A DNA stretch of 64,000 nucleotides from NCBI RefSeq assembly GCF_002443255.2, contig NW_019211460.1, positions 32,339,911 through 32,403,910 of the forward strand, written 5' to 3'. Every line of letters begins with the position of its first letter. Position 1 is the first letter of the stretch. The DNA comes from Varroa destructor (Eukaryota; Arthropoda; Arachnida; Mesostigmata; Varroidae). Positions 1 to 14,300 of this stretch are shown one piece after another. The translations under genes and the position numbers were made by a program. A model generated the notes under the pieces. It was not told the origin of the DNA. It saw nothing but the letters and a program-made list of their open reading frames with translations, and ran no database searches.

Positions 1-2060
1 TTATTGCAATTGTCCCTAGTAGTGATATTAGTAGTAACAGTAGAAATAGAATCGTAGGCACCATATTATTAGTATTATTATTACTGAGATCGTCACTATT
101 ATAATTATTAAGCAGTTAGGGTGTTTATTGTTGTTTAAACGGTAAATAGGGTTGTTTTCCTTTTACGAATCATGCCAAATAAACCTAGCGCTACCATGAT
201 GTCAACGAGCACTTTTGCCCCATGCTTCGTCTGAATGGGCGAGTGTAAAACTCACAAACAGCACAAAACACGCAGCATTTCTATACACACATTAAAATAG
301 ATATACTCACATACATAAGCGGGAATCACTACGTTCATATCGCCGCCATCACTGGCATCATTTGTACCTATATAAGGGAGCGTTTAATAAAGCAAAAAAT
401 TGTACAAAAACAATTCTGTGATGTCTCTGTGGTTTGACTGGCATTTCACTCTCTGTCAGTTCATTATCGATGCTGGCGTCATCATTATTGTGATGAGGAC
501 AGTGTTTTTGGCTATTCAATATAGCCGTCCGATGTCTGATTACATATTGATGGATAAATGTTCATACAATAGGAATCCTGTTATTCTTTTCTATATACGG
601 CCTTCTGTTGGCGGCAAAAGGCTAAGAACTATGTCCTGCCCGTCTACATGTTCAAACCGTAAACTCTGCACAACAAGCCCGGAAGCCTAAGAACAGTAAC
701 GGCGTCGATGGATAGCTATAATACTGACGATTCCTAAGCGTCATCGCTAGAAAACAATTGCGTATAGGAAGGTTGACTGGCAAACGGACAGACCGGCTCA
801 TTTAAAAATGAAGAAAGAAAAAATGACTGCATGACCCACTCACTGACGGATGTCAAGGAAGCTTAGTATGTTTTTTGCCAATCATCAACGAGTTTTCAGG
901 GAGTAGGCAGGGGAGAAATAGGAGATAGCATGCAGAAAAAATCTTTACCTCTTCCTACAGTAATCAACAAGCGATGACTAACATATTCTTCGTATTTACT
1001 TTCGAGCTGTGCGTAAAATGCACAGCGTAAATCGTATCATCGTTATTTGTTTATGAAGTAGGAAAGCCTTTCGTGGACAACAAGTATTAGTCACCATCTT
1101 AAGTAGTATATAGGAACGAAGCCGCCTCTTCTGTCGTGTACCCAGTGTTATCAACAATGTCGACTGTATTTATCGGAGCTGAATGATTTCAGATGGACAT
1201 AATATCAATACGCTTATAATTATAAGCAGAGCGCATGTATTATGTTACTATATGAGGTAAATTGACTGGATTCAATTGCTAAACCTACGCACGTCTAACG
1301 TAGAAGTGACGTGTTGGTGCGAGATGAATAGTTCTAGGGCAACGCGCGGGCTAATCCATTACTTTATTGCTGTATATTGTTGGATGCGCTACATGCTGAC
1401 AGAGTGAACAACAATTCGTTGAATATGAAAGGTCGCCAGATGCAGTCGAATGCAGCAGAACGGACTGCAGCATGTTAAAGGGTATGTGAATCCCAACAGG
1501 TTGTGGAGATTACAAAGATACGCGTAACTTATGGCTAAGGTTTTCGGCTACTTCTCCTTATGATGAGTCGAAGCCATACGCGCGGTTAATTAATCATGTA
1601 TATAAACGGAAATTCTTATTTCCAACTTAATTAAAATTGAGTTAAAATTTGAGCTTTCACATAGCTATCGCTAACAAGCCCGTGTTTACCTAAATTATAA
1701 ACAATTTAGTTGACAGCTTACGACAGATGATTCCATGTTAGGTTTTTAACTGTCCTCAAAAACCTGCGATCGCTTGTACCATAGACATTCTACTGCATGC
1801 ATTCAGTAAGCATCACATATTACAATGTGTCCATCCTCGTAATGAGCGCTTGCTCAATGGGTCCAGCAATGTAATACGCCTCGACAAAGCAAATATGTGA
1901 CTGCCAATGAAGATACACAGACATATATTACCTGGTTTTAGTACGACCACATGGGGCGAATAGGGAGAGAATACCCTATCGAACGATCCTTCGATAAAAG
2001 GCCCAGAAGGGTGTACAACGTCAGTTTTTCATATTTTTCATATTATATTCATAGTTTTAC

Positions 2061-2079
2061 AAAAAAAAAAAAAAAAAAA
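2061..2079. repeat. Poly-A run
   Basis: Nineteen consecutive A residues. It could be a plain homopolymer or the tail of an old retroposed copy; no recognisable retroposon body precedes it. Confidence 0.9.
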
Positions 2080-2940
2080 GAGAAGTATTTTATTCATAGT
2101 AGTGTTACTAGACAGAGTTATGGATGCGTCATTCTGCGGCTTTTTTGTAGAAACGGCCCGACAAGATCATAACGGATCGAATCGTTATATCATCGTAGTT
2201 TGGTCCTGCTGACGCACTGGTATAAACATGACATCGGCATCCGCACATGAACGCAGCAGTATAATAGTATCCATGTGAGCGTCCATAATAGATTGAATGA
2301 AAAAAGCGATGGGGATAGTGGTAAGCTTACCGCTGTTACCACATTCATATAACGGAACCGCTCGGCCAAATACTCGCATTGCCCACAGGCGACGTATTGT
2401 TAGTACGTGACTGCTGTTGCGATTCCTTCACTCAATATATATCTCCTTCACAATTCCCTCGTTTCTTTGCTGGCTGTGACGCTCCATCGACGTCTAGGCA
2501 ACTGATGACTACTACGGATTGCAACGAAGTACGCGCTGAAGACCACGCTTTAGCTTTAACATCTACGAAATGTAGACGAACGGAATATCAACCGTTTTTT
2601 CTATCGCGTGCGCGTTCGTCCTCTTCACTCATCAGCTCCTCTTACGTTTCATTTAGTTACTTTTACTCTAACGATTCGATAGTTTCCATTGGGTTCTCAT
2701 CATTCATTGAGCTTTCATCTTCTTTACAACTTTTTGGTTTTCTATTATATTACTCTCCTTATAGGCGTCATCGGTGGATGGTGTACTGTCCGCAAGCGAT
2801 GGTCACTACCGATTATCACGACGTGGCTGTCGTTCGAACCTGAAGAGAGGCAAAATTCTACAATAAAAGGAAAAAAGAACGAAAAACGACAAAAAATTAC
2901 TTTCACCTACAAGCGTCGAGCAAATGATTTTGCGACTTAA

Positions 2941-2963
2941 TATATATATATATATGTATATAT
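2941..2963. repeat. TA microsatellite
   Basis: An array of TA dinucleotides with one TG interruption. Confidence 0.9.
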
Positions 2964-4001
2964 CATATTATAGTATAGCATATCTACCATCTATCTGTAT
3001 GGTATCTTGGGAGCTAGCTGACTAGTAGACAAACGACGCAGGAATTGCCACGTATGAAACGGTCAACCATGCAGGCAGCGAGCCGGCTAGACAATCGTTT
3101 TCAGTCACTGGGCTTGCGCTCTGTGGGTCGCACCCTTTCAGTGCATGTAGAGACGTTCTGTGCGAAGCTAACATGATCACTATGCAAAGCCACTTCTCGG
3201 CTAGAAACGACCGATCGCTGACCACCAGTCGCTATTGACCGTTACAATACGGTTTAGTACAGTTTTTCTCCTTCCACCCTTCGAACACTCTTCTCGCTAT
3301 CTGAAAATCGTTATCATATAGATCTGGCTTCAGCCACAGCAAGATCACCATCAGTTTTTCGTTACTGTTGTCGTTGTCAGCGTCTCGTTCGACGATTTAA
3401 GCATCGTCAGCAAACAGACAATCAGCCGTCCAGCTATGTGATGTCACCGTAAAGAAATGACGTACATTCCAATTCGGCTCTTCTAACATTTGACTCGTGT
3501 TAAGAGCTGCTATCTTTGTCTACCTAGATAACGGTACGGAAGAACGGACCAGAAAGGAAATGCAACGAAGAGTCTTTGATGTGGCACACCAACTATAATC
3601 TCGATACCGAATTGCTTTAATCTCACCTCACTCGTACGAACAGCTATAATGCTTTAGACACATAAATGAAACAAAGCTTTCGTCGTCCATCTTTGATCTC
3701 GTTCGTGGTTTTTCCCGTTGTGCTATAGTCGCTACCTACCGGTGTCGTTGCGAATATTGCCACGGCAAGAAATTGTCTCTTTTTTCACTTTCTAACTGAT
3801 CACTGCCACAATTGTTGCCAGAACACTCATGTCACTACAGGCAGACAGACAGACAAGTAGCCGTTTATGTATTGAAACGAAAAGGACAACTCATATGGCC
3901 TATCTTACATGATTAAAAAGAACATACGTACGCATTTATAGTTAATAATTCGATATAAACCTGGTAAATATATTATTTTTGTTGTTACTAACGTAAAACT
4001 C

Positions 4002-4030
4002 ACTGACTGACTGACTGACTGACTGACTGA
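4002..4030. repeat. ACTG tetranucleotide microsatellite
   Basis: About seven perfect tandem copies of ACTG, followed by GAGC. It lies in non-coding sequence. Confidence 0.95.
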
Positions 4031-4148
4031 GCAGGCCAGAGGTTCAGCTGCCTTTCAGCGCTGTCGTACTTCAAGATGCATTGCCTCTTCAATCTCTTCT
4101 TTCTTCTCCCGTTACTGTCTGAACGTAGACCAATGTAGACGTGACGAA

Positions 4149-4173
4149 TGCTGCTGCTGCTGCTGCTACTGCT
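4149..4173. repeat. TGC/GCT trinucleotide repeat
   Basis: Six TGC units followed by a degenerate extension (TAC TGC TAT). All frames around it are short, so it is not read as a polyamino-acid tract. Confidence 0.9.
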
Positions 4174-5263
4174 ATTGGAAGCTTCTCTTCGCTTTTTGGG
4201 TTTACTGTTATATTAAAGCTCGATGAAGCTGGCGGGGTGTCGTTGTGGAATTCGCTCCAACTGTATATATATATATAGTTAATAACGCTGCAGTATATAA
4301 TAGCGCCACCAAATTCACTTTACGAACTACCGAATAAGGCAATTACAGCAGTAACAGTAGCATACGGCTTCGTCATGTGTCAGGTAAGCAGCTGTGCTCA
4401 ATATGAACAGCGGTCACGGAATTAAACTTTTGTTACCTTTGAAGGACACGGATGCGCCATGTGTTCAATTGGAAAGAAAAGTCCCACAAAGACATACAGT
4501 GACGGAACCACAAAAAGCTATCAATCCATGGAGAAGACCAGCTGGTCGATAGCTCAAGGAAAATTGAAAACATTTTGTATGCAAACTCTCCCATATACAT
4601 ACGCGCACACGTTCACCCGCAGTTACATGAACACACTTGCTTACACTTATTATATTTCAAAATGGACAGAACATAATATTATTATCGTTGCTTGGCCCAT
4701 GTTATGTTTTATGTCATCCCTGCTGCTGCTAGCTTTGCCCAGCTAGGGCTTCTTGTAGCAATTCGTGTCGGTCTTGTTGTTCTTATATGAAACCTGTTTT
4801 GTGGTGCTACGCATATAAAATATGTACCTCGACGAAATTTCTTTAACGCAGAATCAATTTTTATGACTATGTCGACAACCGACGACCGAGGAAAATTGGC
4901 TAGCTCATCTTAAGGTACTAGACACGGGGGATGGGAGGGGGATGAGAGTAAGAAGAGGGCACAATACAGATGAATTGGTGCCAATGCCAAGAGGAAAGTT
5001 AAAGGCTGTTCTCCGCGGATGGTAACTATAAAATGTAGCTGATACTACCAGTAGTGCCATAGTCGCTGCCCCTGCTATTTGTGCAGTGGTTGTTTTTCGT
5101 TCTACAAAATGTTTTTGGCTTCACGTGGTGCCCCTGAGTGATGCGGTACAGTTATCCTAGGATCCCAGACCAGGCTGGTAAAAGATACTCATCGATACAG
5201 CAGATTGAAGCAATAAGGGGCTAGCAGACGCAACCAAATCGTGTTGGTCGCTTTCATGAAAGT

Positions 5264-5332
5264 ACACACACACACACAGATACATATTCACACACACACA
5301 CACACACACACCTACACACACGTAAACACAAT
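5264..5332. repeat. CA microsatellite
   Basis: A long CA array interrupted by GATACATATT and CT. The short open frames on both strands here (His/Thr or Cys/Val runs) are products of the repeat. Confidence 0.95.
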
Positions 5333-6798
5333 TCTGTATCGCATTGAAGTTGTTCATTTTCCTGTGCCTCTGTTACTATTTGCTCTTTTTATAATTACCT
5401 GTCTATCGGCTGGTGGTAATAGAACGATTACTGCATTCTGTAGTCACTCCTCTGTCGCATGGTTTCAGCAGCCCAATTCCGAATGACTGATTCCTTCTAT
5501 TAGCGACTGTACGTGGTGAATGAGCGACGACGTTCGGAACAGGCTGTTCTGTGAAATCATTTCAACGATCGCATTATATACTATGGGGCATCATTGTTAG
5601 CTACAGTTGTATATGCGTTCGATCGACCTGTTGTACGGGTACTTTGTTATTCGCCGACCGACCATTTACCAGCAGTTGTGACAGGCCCCGGGGTATAACA
5701 GATAGATATCGAAACGCTGTTTATCTCAAGTAGCAGACGACTACGATCAAAACAACGGCGGCTGCGGCACCATGATCAGTAACAGCAAAACGACGACTGA
5801 ATGCGTGCCTCGTTTTCCTAGCTCCGATGCACCATTATCAATTTGTAACCGTGAATACCCAGATGTCATTGCGGATTACTGCCGCTGATACTGTTGTGGC
5901 TGTCATCGTCTGTAACGATGCTATAGCTATATCATATCTATGTATGTACTTGTCTGAAGTCGATTCTGTCTAGATAATCCCCCCGTATATAAGGGTTCAA
6001 GGCCACCAAAACAAACGGAACAACTTCTATGTGATTACTTTTACCATTTATAGTGGGGTAGTAACAGCAGCAACCGTTGAAACAACAATAATAATCACAA
6101 TCATTTTACGGTAAGGAATCGTCAAGCATTATCACAATGATCTCAATAATAGCCGATTGACCGCAGGCCTGACCTTATGTTTCGCGGCCTGAGGTTGTTG
6201 CGCTGGCCAAAAAAAAAAACGAAGTACAAAAATCAGCAGTAGCGAAGAACTGAGAAGCCGAAATCGTCTTGTCAGAAGTTTGCCCCATATGAGACTATTT
6301 GTTTATAACCCATGCCTGCCCCTGGCCCCCTCCCAATTTTCAGTGCTTGTTGTTCAACAACAAATATGATAACAATAGAGCTGAGGTGATGAAAAAGCCT
6401 TAACAACAACTACGAGAAAAATGTGGCTGTCGACCGCTGTCAAGTAAAGTCTTTTAATTAAAGTGCCTGCTGCAGTAAATTCCGTAGTAGCATCGTAAAG
6501 ACGCATGCCGTAAGTGAAAACCATTGATGTGCATTGAAGAATATATCAGGAGATTTATAGATTTAGACGCGTGGCAGCCTATGGACAAAGGAAAGTTAAA
6601 GGGGATGAATGGCCGTTTTTTTCTTTTGTTTAACATTTGGGTACTACTACTGGCTGCGAAACAGTTTTGGCACATGGGCATAGCATGATAACGCCAACGT
6701 CAATAGCATCAGGTAGAGATTAAGATGGTACAGCCACCTCCAGTGCGTATCAAAGCTCAGAAAGCCATCTCTTCGGTCATATCAATCAATCAATCAGG

Positions 6799-6825
6799 CA
6801 CCCGTTGGTGGATGGGCAACGGGTG
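6799..6825. repeat. GC-rich hairpin beside an ATCA repeat
   Basis: Perfect 9-bp arms (CACCCGTTG and CAACGGGTG) around a 9-base loop. The preceding bases, from about 6780, are four ATCA-type units. No T run follows that would suggest a Pol III terminator. Confidence 0.7.
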
Positions 6826-8404
6826 TGCTGTTGAGTGCTACCTCTGCCGTTACTTTGCCACTCAAGCGAAAACGAAGGTCTAGTTATTTATTGATCACTT
6901 CCACGATCGTTTGGTTACCATCGTTGGCCACTCGTTGGGTCAGTAGCCTGTGAAAGGTTACCGTATTTCACAGTTTCACGCACCACGACGCCTTTCGCCC
7001 ATGTTCGGATCACAAAGGTGTAGGTACATTGCTGCAAGCAAGATCTCCAATTGTTACGTTTTTCTCTGCGTACGCGCTTGATGAAGTGACAATAATAATA
7101 AGTAATCATAAGGTGATCACTGCGTGCATACAAATATGGAACGATATGCATTCTTCGCAATTAATAATTGAATACCAACGTCGATCAGTTGAATGACGCT
7201 CAAAGCCCAAGTGGTTGGACATCCCCTTTATCTGGCTAGAATACGAATAAAACAACTTCAGAGTTAATGCTTCCAAATTACTTAGAGTAACTGTTATACT
7301 ACCCCATACCACATATCGACGAGAGGCTTTAAAATATATTTTCTCTTTTTTTTGTTTTCAAGAATTTATCACGTTTATTAATCTACGCCTTGCATTCCGT
7401 AGGCAATTTTAGCCGAGTGGTCAATCTGTGCTAATGAAAACTGATGCACATCTGATACAATTTGTGCAGTTACCTAACAATGAATAGGTCTTTATAAGAA
7501 GCATTTTTATCAAATTCATATTGTAACCTTTCCAAAAAAGTAATTGGTTACCTTTTATTACAGGCGAGCAGCATACGACTGAAAGGACCCTTTACAAAAA
7601 TAATCGTTCCACACGGTCCAAAAAACGGTCGCATAACAACCGTACATATAGCACTTAATTTTTACAATGCAGAAGCTGTGTATTTCGCAAAAAAACTATC
7701 TCACTATTTCGTACATGATGATGATCTAGTTTATGCAATGCAGCATTTGTTGGCTGAAAAAAACATTTTAAAAGGACGCAGAAAAACGCGGAAAAAAGGA
7801 AAGTGATTCGTTTATACAAATGCGCACCTACATTATCATCGGTGATGATCACCTTCAGATATGCGAACATTATCTGGTTAAAAAAATTTTTTTTCATTCG
7901 AAATGATTTCTAAATTGCTTTCTAGTGAGTCTATCCTTTCGTCGAGATGCCTCTAGAATGACCTTGTACATGCTTGCGTTTGCTATCCCGAACGCTGCTG
8001 CTCCGACCTAACAGGCACTAGCACAGAGTGCCTGCAGCAATACTAGGACAGCTTTTCGTAATCTATTACATAATAACACTCCAGGCGGTCCGCTGAAGTC
8101 GATCGGTCGATGGACCCTTGTCACTTCGTCGTACCACCGGATACGATAACGAATTAAAAAAATATCTGAAAATCTCCTGCGGTCGACTACTGACATTGAT
8201 GCCGTTTCTAGCGGCATCAGCATTAAATTGCACCAAACACCCGCTTGGAGTCTGGACATGGAGCGTGTGACTAGTTCGAATTAGTAGAAATCTAACTCAT
8301 TGACCCGCCGAAACCATCGTCGATAACTTTAATGTCAGCTACCGGACGAGTACAAAAGAATGAAGAAGACGAATGACACCGACCGCCTGTATTGACTTAT
8401 TTGG

Positions 8405-8454
8405 ACGTTAATAGCGACACAGCAGTTCCTGAACTGCTGTGTCGCTATTAACGT
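8405..8454. repeat. Perfect 24-bp-arm palindrome, 2-base spacer
   Basis: Bases 8405-8428 and 8431-8454 are exact reverse complements separated only by CT. The arm reads ACGTTAATAGCGACACAGCA and continues with GTTC. No coding frame crosses it convincingly. The loop is too tight for a miRNA precursor. It may be a fold-back duplication or the core of a small inverted-repeat element; no target-site duplication is obvious. Confidence 0.95.
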
Positions 8455-9324
8455 TAACGCTATTAAAGCGGCCATACAAACGTGGCATGACAATACCTTC
8501 CGGTTGTTTTTGACTTACTCGCAGGTTCGTTCGGGCGTCAAGACCTTACCTTTAACCTGGCTGAAAAAGTATTGTTGTAGGTGCGTAGAAGTAAATACGA
8601 AACGAATCCACTTTCACGTCTCTGTCTATACAGAAAACGGCTATTTATAGTAATTTTAAAATTTTACATGATATTATTATTCTGTTTTTGACCTATTTGT
8701 TCTTAGCTTCTAGTAGCAAACAAGGTTTGTGCTCATTGTCTGATATACGTTCCGTGTGCTTTGATATCGTACCTCATCAGTTCGTATAGAAGGGTTAGTA
8801 CTTGTTATATGAAATCATTTGGAGGAACCGAAGTACAGAGTGGGCACGGCGATGAATAATTCTTGCAATTAGATGCAAAACTATAAGAAACTGTAGACTG
8901 TGATATCGCCTTTACAATTCTTTAGTTATCAATTACAATATCCCGATCATTGGCTTGATAGAAGAAGTCAAGTGTCTACAAAATACGGTTCTTGAAGGAC
9001 CTCTTATGGACGAGCGAAGGATACGTTCTGCCAATGCATCGTTTTTCATTCAACGCGCAGAAAAGGCTGTCTAATCTCGACTAAATCGCCCTGGTGATAA
9101 TGCAATGGTAACAATTTTGCCTGCTAACTCAGCAGTGCGCGCTAGTCTGAGTTCACACTTCGTTGCGTACAGGAACGGCTAGCTGTCTGACGTGTTGCAG
9201 GCGTATTGTTTGGCTTAGGCGAGCAGTGCATTTTGGTCAGTGGTTGCGGTGGACCATGGGGATCTCAATTGGTGCTTATCGATCTAAACGGATTTCGCCA
9301 AGTGGTGAAAAGTTTCGGTACAGT

Positions 9325-9347
9325 CAATTTTATCTTAGATAAAATTG
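9325..9347. repeat. Palindrome with 11-bp arms, 1-base spacer
   Basis: CAATTTTATCT and AGATAAAATTG are exact reverse complements around a single T. Confidence 0.85.
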
Positions 9348-12300
9348 TCAATTTGGGCAATACTAGCGATATGAGGAATAATTTCTAGCAAAGCAGCTAT
9401 TAACGTATAAATGTACAAACGCTGAAGAAGAGCGTTGGGAAAGTAACAGGCAAAACCCAAAACAGGGAAAGAAAAAAAAACTGACAGCCAATCCGGAAAC
9501 ATGAGGATAAACCAATTTCCCTGACTGACTGCTATAACTGCAACAGCAGGAACACTTCATGTGGGAACACTACTTCCATTTTGTTATAACGTTCTAAAGC
9601 TCTCAGAATAGTAGAAAGTCGCTATTGTCATGTTGGAGTTGAAGCGCGAAATTGTCACAGGTTGAAATTAAAAATACGAAACCACGATAAAACGAAACGT
9701 CAGAGGGTGCGAAGTCAAGAACATGGTGAAGTTATGGACAAACCTGTTATACTATTGCTGTTGGTGACGCAGGCGTCGTTACGCTGCCACTAACTGACTA
9801 AGCATTTCCACGACTGGCAACAACAGTCGTTATAAACGTGGCTCGCGATCGGATCGCTGCTATAGTCACGGTTGTTGATTGACATCGGTTGTATAATTTC
9901 GACTAGCTGTTCTTTTTCCATAAATGCATACCTATTCTACCATATGGATCGCACTCACAATGAAAATAATCATCTGTGCTATTTTTTTTTCAAGATAACT
10001 GTAACTATTAAACATTGAGGCAACCTCTATAGCCATATATAGTCCGTCTTTTGATGAAATTTGCCACCGCAACGATAACAAGATCCGCATTCGGTACACT
10101 CGATGGCAGCGCTACTGGCGGCTTGTAGCTTGAGTTCTTTTAGTACAGTGACACTGCCGCGAATTCCGTCACAGTTTAGCATTTTTTGAAAATTTAGCAT
10201 AACACACTAAGTTGTTCCCTCTTCACAAAAATCCTCAAATTGAAGGTTGCTAGAAAAAGAAATTAGTTGTCACATGAGTTTATGGTATACCGGGTACCTA
10301 AAAGGTTTTGATTCAGAAATCTCTACCGGTATGATTATCATACAGCTAATAAAAGAAGGTGCAGTAAGAAGCTGAGATAGTGATACTTATGGACATGGAT
10401 GTAACTCGAGCAGAGGTCGTTTTGTATCTAAGAATAATTTCTCTGCAAAATTATAATGTCAACGGATGCCACGTGCAGTTAGCATTAATTAAAGTCTTAA
10501 TAAACTGCTGATGAGGAGAGCCTGTTCTTCACGAACAGGTAGATAATCCAGATATGGCTGATGCTTCTGCAACAAGTCATCGACTAATCATTTCTCGAAG
10601 GCACTTCACGAAGTCGTCTTGCTGTCCGATCAATTTGAAAAGTACTGTTCATCAGAAAGCGGACTGAATCCGCTCTTTCTGAAAAAGTAGAGCAAATGCG
10701 GCCGAGCTATTTGAGTCTAATTAGTTTTTTCATGGAAAAAAGCATAAGACTATTTTTGGATACGAGGGTGCTCACTGGCAGCGCATACGCATTTAATGTA
10801 AGTGCAGAATTTTTTGACCTACATTCGTCATTGTCGACACGTAATCCCTATGATCTTTTTCTTAATCGGTTGCCGCAGCTGAGCAATGTGTTTTAGAAAA
10901 AAAAAAACATAAATTACATTACATCTAGTAAGAAGGGGATCGCAAATTGTCTGCCCTGTTTCTTTTAATGATTTTGTCGGCTTGCTAATGGTACGAGGAT
11001 GTAGATGGAAACAGCTTTTTTACTTGGGCTCGAAATGGTGCTTGAATATATAGGAGGACTTATGACAATGGCGGCCCATTGATGCAGAGAGCCCAGAAGA
11101 GTCGATGACTTACATTCGACGTTAGATGTTACTGTGCGATGCCCGCCGACATGTTTCCCTTTTCCCCTAGAATAACAAGAATCAAGCGAGCACTAGTTTA
11201 TTCCCACCGCGATCAACGAAAGTTTCGAAATTGAGCCGGTAGCAGGCCGACCTGTCAATATCCTACTTACATATGACGCAGTCTCCAGCTCCTGCCCCAC
11301 GAAAATATCAGCTTGTCTGTTATAAGTTTGACTACTTCGAAAATAGTAATGAGTAGTGTTTGGTGTCAGTTATTATTTGAAGATGCTTTGCTTTCTATAC
11401 CCATTTATATTAAACATGTATAATTTCAAAATTGAGTACGAACAAAGGCATAATGATGTCCATAAAGTTTCAATGATCCGCACGTAATACGCTACGGTGA
11501 TTGGCTCAGCGCGTCCACGATGGATCATAAGGCTGGTCCAGAGTACTGCGTATGAAATTGTCATTCAGCTACTACTTCGTGATCATCTATTTTCAGAACG
11601 GAATGTATTCACTTTCCAGGCAACTGAATTGGCTGTAACGAAGGGCTTTCTAGGTTGCAGCCAATGTCAGACTGGTAACGAAGAACGGAATATTTGCTCC
11701 AATGTAAAGCAAAACAATTTCGTGAACCTATTGTTTTTTTTTTCTGATAACTTAATTTAATTGTAAATTAACAAAGGTCCCATGATCCCTCTTTGAGAAA
11801 ACTGCGCTTTACAAACAAACAAAAATACGAAGGCGAAGCTTGCGAAACGAGTTATGTACGTGCCAGAAAAACACGTATACCTATAAATCTGTAAACATCT
11901 GTAAACATTTTTATACCTATAAACCTACAAACATATAATAATATCCACTAAATAGCGGTGCAAACAGCCAGCCATAAATAGTGGGGTCGTTGCAATGAGA
12001 CCCAACAAGAAGTCAATTATTCTTAGAACCAAACGCGATAGCATTTTTGTTGTATCTCCACAACGTACTTACATACCTGCCATTTGGACCCTTACATACA
12101 TACACACATGATTATATATTAAATAAGTACACTAATCGATTGAGGTAGCGGCGACAAGGAACGACGGTACCAACGATGGAAGTACTAGTGCACCATACGG
12201 TCCTATGTTATATTGTAGCAATGTCTCGTCTGCTGTTTGCTTGCCGTCCTCTACAAATCTGTCACTCCAACGCTGGCAACTAAACTGTACATTGAGAAAC

Positions 12301-13300
12301 ATGCCACTCGTTAAAAACAATAAAGTACTACGATAGACGAATCTGTTAGATTCGAAATTTTACCGTCTAAGTTATTACTGTGCCGGCCGCGTGGGAAACC
12401 GACTAAACCATCGTGGCTCAGCCGTCTGGTTGTGATTCTAACGTGTCTAGTTTTGCCTCGAAGGACACATTATTATTGTTTTTAATGTTTGCAAAACAAA
12501 TATAACGGTGAAAGCGGCTGACAAACGGAGCGTCGCCCTTTGCCAAAGCCGGAGTTCCTATCGCTTGGTTTAGTTTCATCATTAATTATTTATTAGTATT
12601 GCTAACAGCAACGACAATAGCAATTTCAATTACAGCATCAAGCTAATGCCATCGAGAAGTCGTTGTTGTTAGAGGCAGGCGGGTATATTGCTATTAGATA
12701 ACACTGTGTGTCGTTGATTGCGGCTGCATCTCGTGTTCGATGCTACACGCTGCTATCAAACTAGGCTAGTAATCTTGTATTTATTCATTATGTATTGGAT
12801 CTTATCACGGTATAGTATTTGTACAGCTTGAATTGATGCGAATAAAAGTTAATTGATTCTAAGATAGAAATAATTAAGCAACTTTATGAAGTGCACCGTT
12901 AAGGTTCACTGCAGATGAATGGTTGATAACGCCGTATTAATTGAAATGTTCCATATCAGTTCCGTTGTTTACAAACCAGCTTGTGCTGTCTCGTCTATCG
13001 TGTAGGAAATCCGTTTAGTTAATACTCACAATCAGGGCCTGTACTTGGTTAAAAGGTCTTCATAAAATCAACGCCAGACAAGCCACCAGCTTCTCACTGG
13101 TAGTCAACTAAGCTTAATATCAAAATTATCTTCTGTGGGAAATATAGTTCCTGATATATCCTGAATATTGTTTGTTCAGCAATTGGACTTATATATTCTA
13201 GCATGCTGTCGAAGCATGGTTCATATTTAATTCGCATTAGAAGTAGGTTCTGGGTGCGAATGACACGGATCGATTTTACCATTCGAAGTATCTATTGCTA

Positions 13301-14300
13301 CTTTGTTTTTCCCTACAATTAATCAACCCCGACAAGTGTGCCAGTCACATCGACAGACATCGCAATAACAGTTTACGTAGGAAATGTACGAAGTTTTCTG
13401 CTTGGTCATTTTATTTTGCTGTGGCCACAATCACAGTTAACTCTTCTGCTGCCGTCGACTGAGCATAAATTATACGTCGTCATTCGAAAGTTACATAGGT
13501 CTTGCCCCTACACCCCTTTGCCTCGCTTCGGCTGGCATCCTTATCAGCGTCTGCTATTGAGATGAACGCGTACTGTTCGGGCGTACATATTCTGTATCTA
13601 ACTCTCTTCCTTCCAATTTGCGTCGCGATCTTCACCCTCGGTTTCAAACTCTCACTCCACTTCGCACTGGTGCTAGAGCGTCTCACAATATTTTTTCAAA
13701 CGATTCTTTTCTCGACTGCAAAGTTGCGAACCGTTTCGACCCAATGAGCTGATAAGCGTTAGTGATAAAGATAGTTTTCGATGCTACTTATCACGTCGCT
13801 GCTGCCGCCGCCGCCGTCACATTAAACTGCTGTATTGCTATTAATACCTTTAGTGCAAAGATGAGGGAATCGAAAAAATGTTTATCTACCTGCCACAGGT
13901 GTCATTACGGTTGTGGTTGTTGCCGCTGCCATCTTTGTAGTCGTAGTTGTTACAGCGGCGACACGGTTGTAGTTGGTGTCGAACATTAGCATGCGCACGT
14001 TTCGTGCAGCCGCGCTGGTAGTTTACGATTCTATGGGGATATTAAGGGGCTGTCGATGTCTATTGTAGACAGCAAGATCTGCTGATGCGACGGCTGTTGG
14101 TGACGTGTCTGTTTACTTTGTCCGTCCTTGGAAACGTCCCTTGGCTGCATCAAGGTCAGCGCACTTCATTGCCAACAGCGACGGCTGCGGCAGCGACGAC
14201 AACAACCACAGAAATAACAGCAACAAAATTACATGCAAGACAGGCGGACGGCGTCATCGAAGCCCGTATTCTGTCGCCACATTGTCAACGACGTACGTAA
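13301..14300. other. GC-richer island, possible 5' exon or promoter
   Basis: Composition shifts here to GC-richer sequence with CGCTGCTGCCGCCGCCGCC-type runs and several overlapping short frames. One ATG frame (14085-14300) begins with a hydrophobic leader and then an Ala/Thr-rich run. It contains a donor-like GTACGTAA at 14293 that would leave phase 1, which is compatible with the E78 DNA-binding-domain exon 9.6 kb downstream. No family resemblance supports this join, so the island is recorded only as a candidate promoter or 5' exon region. Confidence 0.25.

Larger units (their letters stand above)
1..13300. other. Gene-poor stretch with simple repeats
   Basis: I recognise no protein or RNA gene here. 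The open frames are short, most lack an ATG, and none resembles a known family. The stretch carries simple repeats (ATT near 60-90, an A run, TA, ACTG, GCT and CA arrays, listed separately) and short hairpins. One stretch at 9202-9387 follows a TTGCAG acceptor-like site and keeps an open frame of about 60 codons, but without an ATG or a family match. The region could be intergenic, or intron or 5' UTR of a gene whose exons lie elsewhere. Confidence 0.6.

Noticed and set aside
2379..2843. 154-codon frame, plus strand
   Set aside because: It starts at TTG; the Ser/Tyr/Phe-rich composition follows from pyrimidine-rich DNA and no domain is visible.
8405..8454. miRNA precursor
   Set aside because: The stem is fully paired with only a 2-base loop, unlike animal pre-miRNA hairpins, which have larger loops and bulges.
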